Below are positions 1 through 5,597 of a stretch of 9,609 nucleotides of DNA, piece after piece; within the stretch, counting starts at the first letter, position 1; each line of letters begins with the position of its first letter. This stretch comes from Paludibacteraceae bacterium (GTDB lineage: Bacteria; Bacteroidota; Bacteroidia; Bacteroidales; Paludibacteraceae). The notes under the pieces were generated by a model that saw only the letters and a program-made list of their open reading frames with translations, searched no databases and was not told where the DNA came from. The DNA lies in contig CANIXM010000041.1 of assembly GCA_947471245.1 (NCBI GenBank), positions 1 through 9,609 on the forward strand. The letters are read 5' to 3'. Both the position numbers and the translations under genes were made by a program.

Positions 1-632
1 GGAATCCTGTGAAATATGTGGATCCGGATGGAAGGGTACTTGTTTTAGCTGGTACATTTCAAGAAAGGAAAACTTCTTTGAATTATCTTCAAAAATTGAC
101 GAATGATAAATTAGGTATGCTTAAAGATGGAAGAATCGTCATAATGAAGGAGGGTGTTATGAACCAAGGAAAGACTTTGTCAACAGGAACTAGTTTGATC
201 TCAAACATAACAAAAAATTCAAACAAAATGACCATATCAATTGGGGAAAAGGGGAGTCGTAATTATGAATTGGATGCGAATTCCACAAATGCTACTAATG
301 GAAAAGGAACAAATGTAAAGGTAAACTTTGATCCCTCCGCTAATCCTGGAATTCCAACTAAAGATCCTAAGACAGGAAATGTGTCTGATGCAAGTAGACC
401 TAATGAAATAGGATTGGCTCATGAAATGATTCATGGAGAACGTTCAATGGAAGGAAAAGCAACAGATTATTCTATTTATGATTCACATTCATATAAAAAT
501 ACTAATGGAAATACTGTGATTCAAAAAGAACGGAAGGAAGAGTTTGAAACTATAGGACTAAAAGTGAATAATTCCCATAATGAAAATAATATTAGAAAAG
601 AACAAGGATTAAAACAAAGGGGGGCATATTAA
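1..632 (+). CDS. Rhs/YD-repeat polymorphic toxin, 3' end, with C-terminal M91-like metallopeptidase domain (partial)
   Basis: The reading frame is open at the window edge, so this is only the C-terminal end of a larger protein. In frame it begins NPVKYVDPDGR, the conserved end of the Rhs repeat-associated core, after which such proteins change to a variable toxin domain. The GTG at position 9 lies inside that motif and is not a true start. About 200 residues follow. Around 129 residues after the motif comes LAHEMIHGE (HEMIH codons at 420-434), an HExxH zinc-protease signature. The C-terminus (SHNENNIRKEQGLKQRGAY) resembles the EN-x-x-R-x-E-x-G-x-x-x-R-x-x-Y ending I recall from Rhs proteins carrying the M91 (NleD-type) peptidase domain. 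The predicted role is peptide-bond cleavage in a competitor cell after contact-dependent delivery. The third zinc ligand is not assigned; the KEEFETIG stretch is one candidate. The gene overlaps the next by one base. The Rhs assignment is firm; the M91 subfamily is from memory of the family. Confidence 0.87.
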   Translation, partial: NPVKYVDPDGRVLVLAGTFQERKTSLNYLQKLTNDKLGMLKDGRIVIMKEGVMNQGKTLSTGTSLISNITKNSNKMTISIGEKGSRNYELDANSTNATNGKGTNVKVNFDPSANPGIPTKDPKTGNVSDASRPNEIGLAHEMIHGERSMEGKATDYSIYDSHSYKNTNGNTVIQKERKEEFETIGLKVNNSHNENNIRKEQGLKQRGAY

Positions 633-1099
633 TGAAAAATGTAATCAAAATTTCTATAGTGTTGATATTAATAACAAGTTTAATGTCATGTCATAATCAT
701 GATGAAAAACAAAGTGGTACTCTGTTGTTAAAATGTGAAATTTCTGCAAGTTTATATCAAACATATTTGATTCAGATATTTAAAAATGGTGATTTAAATG
801 TTGTTTATGGAGAAAAATCGATAGAATCAGACAGTATAGTTAAAGTAATAAATCAAAAAAGTTGCAAACTTAATGAAAATGATATGAGATGTATTAAGGA
901 ATTACATTCTCAAGTTATTAAAATAAATAGCATTGAAAAAGTTGAGATTAGAAAAGGAGGATGGGAAATTGTTTTAATAATAGATGATAAAAGATACCAC
1001 TTTTATTATGGCGAATATGAAAATACGCCACTTGGTTTACTTATTAAAAGTATTATACGAAAATCTCCAATTTTATTAGATTTACATAGTTGGTCTTGA
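632..1099 (+). CDS. Small lipoprotein, probable immunity protein for the upstream Rhs toxin
   Basis: A 155-residue protein with a lipoprotein signal peptide: basic start MKNVIK, hydrophobic core, then the lipobox LMSC with lipid cysteine at residue 20, followed by a short polar linker (HNHDEKQSG). The mature part is small (about 135 residues), AT-rich in coding, and ends SPILLDLHSWS. I have the impression that similar GGWEI...SPI-DLH endings occur in proteins beside Rhs M91 toxins, but this is unverified. The ATG overlaps the toxin stop (TAATG), and a purine run AAAGGGGGG at 616-624 lies seven bases upstream as a Shine-Dalgarno-like site. This suggests translational coupling. Position directly after a polymorphic toxin is the main basis for the immunity call. 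It is predicted to be exported and membrane-anchored. No catalytic motif is visible. It could instead be an unrelated lipoprotein. Confidence 0.75.
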   Translation: MKNVIKISIVLILITSLMSCHNHDEKQSGTLLLKCEISASLYQTYLIQIFKNGDLNVVYGEKSIESDSIVKVINQKSCKLNENDMRCIKELHSQVIKINSIEKVEIRKGGWEIVLIIDDKRYHFYYGEYENTPLGLLIKSIIRKSPILLDLHSWS

Positions 1100-1140
1100 T
1101 TTATAAATAAGCTAAAAACGCCCTGCTTGGCGTAGCGTAT

Positions 1141-1188
1141 TTTAACGCGGGTTGTTCGGCATTAGCGTCTCGCTATGTCGAAGTTAAA
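1141..1188. repeat. Long hairpin in intergenic region
   Basis: TTCGGCATTAGCG (1155-1167) pairs with CGCTATGTCGAA (1171-1182) across a TCT loop, with one bulged T and one G-T pair. The stem is extended outside an internal loop by TTTAAC (1141-1146) with GTTAAA (1183-1188). It is more GC-rich than the immunity gene just upstream. There is no T-run after it, so it is more like a dispersed palindromic repeat than a classical terminator. It lies about 40 bases after the immunity stop codon. Confidence 0.5.
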
Positions 1189-1214
1189 AGGAGCTCCAGC
1201 TTTCCATATTCAAG

Positions 1215-1254
1215 ATACAGCAAAAGGCACGAAAAATCGTGTCTTTTGCTGTAT
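1215..1254 (+). terminator. Terminator-like hairpin downstream of toxin-immunity pair
   Basis: A 17-base stem: ATACAGCAAAAGGCACG (1215-1231) pairs with CGTGTCTTTTGCTGTAT (1238-1254) around the loop AAAAAT, with a single G-T wobble. It lies 116 bases after the immunity stop and would stop transcription of the rhs operon before the GLUG gene. The stem is strong, but it is not followed by a T tract on either strand. Intrinsic termination is therefore an inference; it could also serve as an RNA 3' end stabiliser. Confidence 0.5.
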
Positions 1255-1283
1255 GAAAAATGAGTATATTTGCTACCAATATT

Positions 1284-1455
1284 AAAAGCAAGAGCTTTTC
1301 CGCCAGTGGGCGGACATGTATTTTGCTGCGACGTAGGCTGGAGCCATACGCCGTACAATGTGTAACATGTAGTTTTGCACGCTACGGGGGACTGGGGGAT
1401 TTGTAGAAACCAATTTAAAATTGGTGGGTCGGTTTTGTCAACTTTTCTGACAAAA
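1284..1455. repeat. Cluster of small palindromes and a direct repeat in a gene-free gap
   Basis: The 420-base gap 1100-1519 has no convincing gene. Besides the two hairpins listed separately it holds AAAAGC-AAGA-GCTTTT (1284-1299), TCCGCC-AGTG-GGCGGA (1299-1314), ACCAATTT-A-AAATTGGT (1409-1425) and TTTTGTCA-N7-TGACAAAA (1433-1455). An imperfect direct repeat ACATGTA(G)TTTTGC occurs at 1314-1326 and 1365-1378. Local GC is higher than in the flanking genes, with runs such as GGGGGACTGGGGG near 1385-1398. This is typical of dispersed intergenic repeat material. No clear TAnnTTTG promoter for the following gene was found here. Confidence 0.45.
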
Positions 1456-1519
1456 GCCACGTGTTGAGTGTCGAGTTGTATTACCATATTTTAAAATTAA
1501 AGTTGTAAAAGTCTTTTTT

Positions 1520-4474
1520 ATGAAGAAAATCAGCCAATTATTAATGTTTTTTCTTTTCGTGTCATTTACGTTGAGTGCTCAGTGGACAGGTAGTGGCACT
1601 GCCACAGATCCCTATCAGATTTCTACAGTTCAAGATTTATTGGCACTATCAAAATTTGTATCGCAGGGTAAATCTACGAATGGATTATATTGGAGTCAGA
1701 CAGCAGATATTGATATGACAGGGGTGAATTTTACCCCTATTGGAGGTTGGAGTGATAGTATTACCAATGATAAACTCAAATCGTTTAACGGATTTTACAA
1801 TGGCACTAATTATAAAATCCAAAATTTGAACATCGTACGTCCTACAAAAAAATATTTGGGGTTATTTGGGGTTATATCACATGCACAGGTGTCTAATATT
1901 TTTCTTGAAGGTGGTAATATCTCTGGGAGCGATTGTGTAGGTGGATTGGCAGGCGAATCATTTTATTTAACCACCATTACCAATTGTTCCTTTGCTGGTT
2001 GCATCTACGGTTCTCCAAATGGAAGTATAGGTGGACTTGTCGGTTTTCTTGATCACTCCACAATACAGTCAAGTTATACATTAGGAAAAATACAAATAAA
2101 TGGTCTGAACTCAAATTCAGAAATTGGTGGAATTGTTGGGACTAATAATGGTGGAAGTACTAACGCATCGTACTCCTCAATGGATATTAGTGTAAACAAC
2201 TCAGATAAATTTTTGGCTAAAGTTGGAGGTTTGATTGGCGATTTGTATCAAAATATCATTGAGCCTTCCCAAATAGTTAAAAATAGTTTCTTTTCGGGTT
2301 CTTTGTCTGCATCAGGTAAATCTATTATTGGAGGTCTTGTAGGATCCTCATCTTTCCAGATTTCGAATTGTTATTTCAATGGGACTATTGATATAAAGGA
2401 TACTGTAAGTGCTGTTGGGGGAATTGCAGGTCAAGCCAGTTTCAATGACCTTAATTCCAATATTGGAAGTTGTTATTCTGCTCCCAAATATTTTTTTGTA
2501 CAAAAGGGTAATTCGAAATGTGGGTTGTTTGGTGGTTCTTTGAATTGTAATGTCTATAGTTCATATTATAAAAAATACGCAGGTTATTCATTTGGTTCAA
2601 ATAGCATTTCATCATACCCCATACAGGTGACTGATAATGAACTGAAAACCTCGAAAATGGTTGCAGATGTTGATAACAAACAAGGTGTTTGGATGGCTGA
2701 CTCGTTGAATATAAATTCTGGTTATCCTGTGCTAAAATGGCAAAAGACACCTCCAAAATCGTATACCAGCCAATATGAAAATCCAATCCCTATAATTATA
2801 GATTTTTCAATCAGAAGAGTTGACTCATGCTCAGCTACAATAAAATCGATATACCTCTATGGCAATTCCAATGTGGATGAAATTGGAGTATTCTGGAGGA
2901 AAAGCAAAGATAGCCAGTGGAACAAAACAATAGTAAATAAGAAAGATACATTCGTGTATTGTACGCTGACAGGCTTGGAAAAGGCAACTGCATACGAATA
3001 TAAATTTTATGCAATTTCAGGCGGTAAAACGTATTGTGGTGATACAGTGAGATTCTCAACCCGAATTTGGGGAGGGTATGGAACAAGCTCAAATCCTTAC
3101 AGAATATATACTGAAAATGATTTAAAAGCATTGTCTAACTTTGTGTCGAAAGACTCAGTGACATATAAATCAAACTGGAAATTAATGACAGATCTAGATC
3201 TCAAAAACGATACGAATTTTATTCCTATCGGAGGTAAAAATTACTTTAATGGAATTTTTAATGGGAATAATAAGAAAATCACTAATTTGAAGATCAATAG
3301 ACCAAATAGTTTGTATTCAGGTTTGTTTGGATATGTGAGTGTTGCAACCATTTCGAGTTTGTCTTTAGATAGTTGCAATATTAATGGCTCAGGTTCTATT
3401 GGTTGTCTTGTTGGATATGCAGAGAATAGTACAGTCTCAGATTGTACCTCGAATGGGAAAATTGTTGCTGTTGGAGATAATTTGTCGGTGGGTGGACTAA
3501 TAGGTGTATTTAAATCGAATTTTTCACCTATGATGTTGTGCTCCGCAAGATGTGATATTAATGTTACAGGCTCTGGGAATACCAGTGTAGGTGGTTTGAT
3601 TGGTATGTGTGGCTCTGATGATAATTCCAAGGCAAATTCTGTATATACTTCTTCGTCTAATGCTCATATCGTTTTTAACCACTCTCATAATTATGATATA
3701 TCTTCACCATCAGCTGTTTTTGTTGGAGGCTTTATTGGAAAAATTGTTTCATCTAATATTTATAATTGTTACAGCAATATAAGTCTTGAGGCTGATGGCG
3801 ATTCTGTCCAGCATGTTGTTGTAGGAGGATTTGCGGGTCATTATCAAGGGGGACAGTATTATTACAATAACGCAGTTGGATGTGTTAAGAACTCTTATTC
3901 AAATTTATCTTCCTTAAAGGTGGATAGCTTTTGTAATAAAGGACTTTTTTTTGGTGAAATTACTTCAGAGAGTCTTATAGATAATTGTTATTATAAAGCC
4001 ATACCCAATTTGCTACCAAGTAATGGATTTTCTGTAGGAGTAGACTTGAGATCTAAAACAGTTGATGACATGAAGTTACCAATCATGATTAGTTATTTAA
4101 GTAATTGGCAAAATTCAGTATGGACGAGTGATGAAGTGCCATTTGTGAATGATGGACTCCCAATATTTAATTGGCAAAAGCAAACTAATCCAAATGGCAT
4201 TAAGTCAGTTGACATTTACCAAATGAATATTTCTCCAAATCCAGTAAGAGTTAATCAAAGTTTTTATGTGAAGGATTTTGATGTTTCAAATCTAGATGAC
4301 AATTATATCGTCCAGATTTTTGACCTTACTGGGCATCTGGTTCAACAACAAACAGTGCATAAATCAGATAATACGTTGACATATTATTTAAATAATACTC
4401 CCGGAGCTTATATTGTTAAAGTAACTTCAAAATTCGGAAGAATGTTTTGTTCGAAACTTCTTCTAATTGACTGA
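1520..4474 (+). CDS. Secreted GLUG-repeat surface protein with fibronectin-III-like linker and T9SS sorting domain
   Basis: 984 residues. A Sec signal peptide spans residues 1-20 (cleavage at SA|QWTG), which fixes the ATG start. Residues 21-408 form a first GLUG domain with repeated motifs: GLFGVI 114, GGLAGE 141, GGLVGF 171, GGIVGT 203, GGLIGD 236, GGLVGS 271, GGIAGQ 300. Residues about 421-515 look like a fibronectin type III domain (LTGLEKATAYEYKFYAISGG ... VRFSTR). Residues 517-886 are a second GLUG domain with GLFGYV 601, GGLIGV 658, GGLIGM 691, GGFIGK 736 and GGFAGH 769. Both halves open with W-x-G-x-GT-x-x-(D/N)PY and a PIGG motif, and close with a (V/I)W...G-P-x-x-W-Q segment. Residues about 900-984 are a type A T9SS C-terminal domain (SPNP, FDLTGHLV, PGAYIVKV), removed after outer-membrane export. 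The protein is probably cell-surface attached or released, perhaps an adhesin; the ligand is unknown. It is a single-gene unit. Confidence 0.9.
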   Translation: MKKISQLLMFFLFVSFTLSAQWTGSGTATDPYQISTVQDLLALSKFVSQGKSTNGLYWSQTADIDMTGVNFTPIGGWSDSITNDKLKSFNGFYNGTNYKIQNLNIVRPTKKYLGLFGVISHAQVSNIFLEGGNISGSDCVGGLAGESFYLTTITNCSFAGCIYGSPNGSIGGLVGFLDHSTIQSSYTLGKIQINGLNSNSEIGGIVGTNNGGSTNASYSSMDISVNNSDKFLAKVGGLIGDLYQNIIEPSQIVKNSFFSGSLSASGKSIIGGLVGSSSFQISNCYFNGTIDIKDTVSAVGGIAGQASFNDLNSNIGSCYSAPKYFFVQKGNSKCGLFGGSLNCNVYSSYYKKYAGYSFGSNSISSYPIQVTDNELKTSKMVADVDNKQGVWMADSLNINSGYPVLKWQKTPPKSYTSQYENPIPIIIDFSIRRVDSCSATIKSIYLYGNSNVDEIGVFWRKSKDSQWNKTIVNKKDTFVYCTLTGLEKATAYEYKFYAISGGKTYCGDTVRFSTRIWGGYGTSSNPYRIYTENDLKALSNFVSKDSVTYKSNWKLMTDLDLKNDTNFIPIGGKNYFNGIFNGNNKKITNLKINRPNSLYSGLFGYVSVATISSLSLDSCNINGSGSIGCLVGYAENSTVSDCTSNGKIVAVGDNLSVGGLIGVFKSNFSPMMLCSARCDINVTGSGNTSVGGLIGMCGSDDNSKANSVYTSSSNAHIVFNHSHNYDISSPSAVFVGGFIGKIVSSNIYNCYSNISLEADGDSVQHVVVGGFAGHYQGGQYYYNNAVGCVKNSYSNLSSLKVDSFCNKGLFFGEITSESLIDNCYYKAIPNLLPSNGFSVGVDLRSKTVDDMKLPIMISYLSNWQNSVWTSDEVPFVNDGLPIFNWQKQTNPNGIKSVDIYQMNISPNPVRVNQSFYVKDFDVSNLDDNYIVQIFDLTGHLVQQQTVHKSDNTLTYYLNNTPGAYIVKVTSKFGRMFCSKLLLID

Positions 4475-4525
4475 CAATGTGAAGTGCTTTAACCTAAATC
4501 TAAAATTTTGAATCCTAGACTCATA

Positions 4526-4590
4526 TTGCGAATACATTGATTCCAGTTGTTTTGATATCGATACTAGTGCGAAAGCATAGATTCGTGTTG
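4526..4590. repeat. Imperfect 24-base direct repeat, period 41
   Basis: TTGCGAATACATTGATTCC (from 4526) recurs as GTGCGAAAGCATAGATTCG (from 4567), with 17 matches over 24 positions by eye. GTGCG at 4567 can also pair with CGCAC at 4590-4594. It lies in the 228-base convergent gap 4475-4702, which has no gene. A palindrome ACCAAATTTGGT follows at 4615-4626. The meaning is unclear; it may be decayed repeat material. Confidence 0.35.
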
Positions 4591-4638
4591 CGCACACCTA
4601 CGATGCCAACGGCAACCAAATTTGGTGAGGCTGCGCAT

Positions 4639-4693
4639 CTTTCTCTCCCCCTTCGGGGGAGTCGGAGGGGGCTTTCCCTTCAGGGGTCGGGGG
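4639..4693. repeat. G-rich intergenic repeat with hairpin, between convergent genes
   Basis: There are two related units. Unit 1 is 4639-4671 (CTTTCTC, a hairpin, TCGGAGGGGG). Unit 2 is 4672-4693 (CTTTCCCTTCAGGGGTCGGGGG). Unit 1 contains CTCCCCC-TTC-GGGGGAG (4645-4661), a 7-base-pair hairpin; unit 2 contains the smaller CCCT-TC-AGGG. The block ends nine bases from the DUF4249 stop codon (TAG on the - strand, 4705-4703) and could act as the 3' end of the receptor operon, although no T-run follows. Its base composition is far from the AT-rich surroundings, as in dispersed intergenic repeats of Bacteroidota. Confidence 0.6.
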
Positions 4694-4702
4694 TAGCTTC
4701 TT

Positions 4703-5530
4703 CTACTTCACCACTATCTCTTTTATGCTACTGGTGTGTGCTTTGAAGTAGCCCAGTGCACCGTTGCTGATGTTTGATTTAGGGTTGGAGGGAGTGGCGC
4801 TAAACTGTCCAAGGTTTTCGATCACACCTGTGAAGTAATTAAAAACGGCTTTGTCAATACGTTGAAGTTCCAAGCGGACCCTGTCGCCTTTTTTTACTCT
4901 GACCCTAATGGGTGAAATGGTGGAGTATCTGCTAAATTCTTTACTACCCCTTATCTCTATGTCATTATTTATGCTGTCATTGACGGTCACTTTTATTTGA
5001 AAATGACTTTCAACCTCAGGCGTGGTTTTATAAAATGCTTGAAAAGGAATCTGTTTTGAAGTTTTTGCAGTACCACCACCAGGTCCTCCTCCTCCTCCTG
5101 GACCAACTGCTCCAGGTTGATCGAATAAGTTCTTTTGAATGATAGAATCCAATGCTATTGTGGGGTAGATGGTAGCGGTGGAAGCAAAGGTTTTTGCACC
5201 CGACACTATTTTCAATGTGTATGTATGACCTTCTACACCTTGCAAACCCAATTTTTTGTAGATGCCGGGTTTGGTTTCACTTAATGTGTCTATTGCATTA
5301 GTGTTGGAATCGGTGATGGTGACCAATGCATTGCTTACTGCTGGATTGGGATTGGTATCCGAAATGCTGATGGTCTTGCTTATCTTCACCATCGATGAGT
5401 CCTTGATGGTACTCAGGTTGGCTTCTATTACATGACGAGGGTCGGTGGCATTGAGATCGATGTCTATTACTTTGGTGCAACTTACCAAAGCTATCCCAAG
5501 GCTTATGATATATAATGTTTTTGTTTTCAT
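4703..5530 (-). CDS. DUF4249 family outer-membrane-associated lipoprotein
   Basis: 275 residues. A lipoprotein signal peptide ends at C18 (lipobox ALVSC), which supports this start. Family features follow: CTKVIDIDL after the lipid cysteine, RHVIEANLS (32-40), VKISKTISISDTNPNP...VSNALVTITDS (48-75), GIYKK...GVEGHTYTLKIVSGAKTFAST (89-118), and the ending SNISNGALGYFKAHT (252-266). These match DUF4249, typically encoded beside TonB-dependent receptors in Bacteroidota. The receptor gene lies immediately upstream on the same strand (67-base spacer), so the protein is probably its partner lipoprotein, in the manner of SusD-type partners, but its ligand is unknown. It is somewhat short for the family. 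Residues 139-153 are a Gly/Pro run (PGAVGPGGGGGPGGG) partly encoded by a (GGA)5 repeat. An A-run (TTAAAAAAAA) precedes the ATG instead of a Shine-Dalgarno site. Confidence 0.87.
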   Translation of the reverse strand: MKTKTLYIISLGIALVSCTKVIDIDLNATDPRHVIEANLSTIKDSSMVKISKTISISDTNPNPAVSNALVTITDSNTNAIDTLSETKPGIYKKLGLQGVEGHTYTLKIVSGAKTFASTATIYPTIALDSIIQKNLFDQPGAVGPGGGGGPGGGTAKTSKQIPFQAFYKTTPEVESHFQIKVTVNDSINNDIEIRGSKEFSRYSTISPIRVRVKKGDRVRLELQRIDKAVFNYFTGVIENLGQFSATPSNPKSNISNGALGYFKAHTSSIKEIVVK

Positions 5531-5540
5531 TTTTTTTTAA

Positions 5541-5596
5541 GTCTAATGTCTAATGTCTTAAGTCTAAAGTCTAATGTCTAACATCTAATATCTAAT
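5541..5596. repeat. Tandem heptamer array, eight copies of RTCTAAN
   Basis: Eight contiguous 7-base units on the + strand: GTCTAAT, GTCTAAT, GTCTTAA, GTCTAAA, GTCTAAT, GTCTAAC, ATCTAAT, ATCTAAT. Read on the coding strand of the flanking genes the unit is ATTAGAC. The array fills nearly all of the 67-base spacer between the receptor stop codon (5598-5600) and the DUF4249 start (5530). It therefore lies in the predicted operon transcript, just upstream of the DUF4249 translation start. Copies differ at one or two positions. Function is unknown. Confidence 0.9.
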
Positions 5597-5597
5597 A

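Noticed and set aside
9..11. GTG at position 9 as the start of the toxin gene
   Set aside because: It is the valine codon inside the conserved NPVKYVDPDGR motif, and the frame is open to the window edge.
1141..1455. Insertion sequence or complete mobile element
   Set aside because: There is no transposase frame, and no matched terminal inverted repeats or target duplication were found; only small hairpins are visible.
1173..1487. 104-codon open frame on the - strand in the gap before the GLUG gene
   Set aside because: It runs through the 17-bp hairpin and several palindromes, shows no domain, signal peptide or plausible start region, and is better explained as repeat sequence without stops.
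4537..4746. 69-codon open frame on the + strand between the convergent genes
   Set aside because: It consists largely of the G-rich repeat and runs into the DUF4249 gene from the opposite strand; its composition is low complexity with no protein features.
5541..5596. CRISPR array
   Set aside because: The units are contiguous 7-base repeats without spacers, and no cas genes are present.
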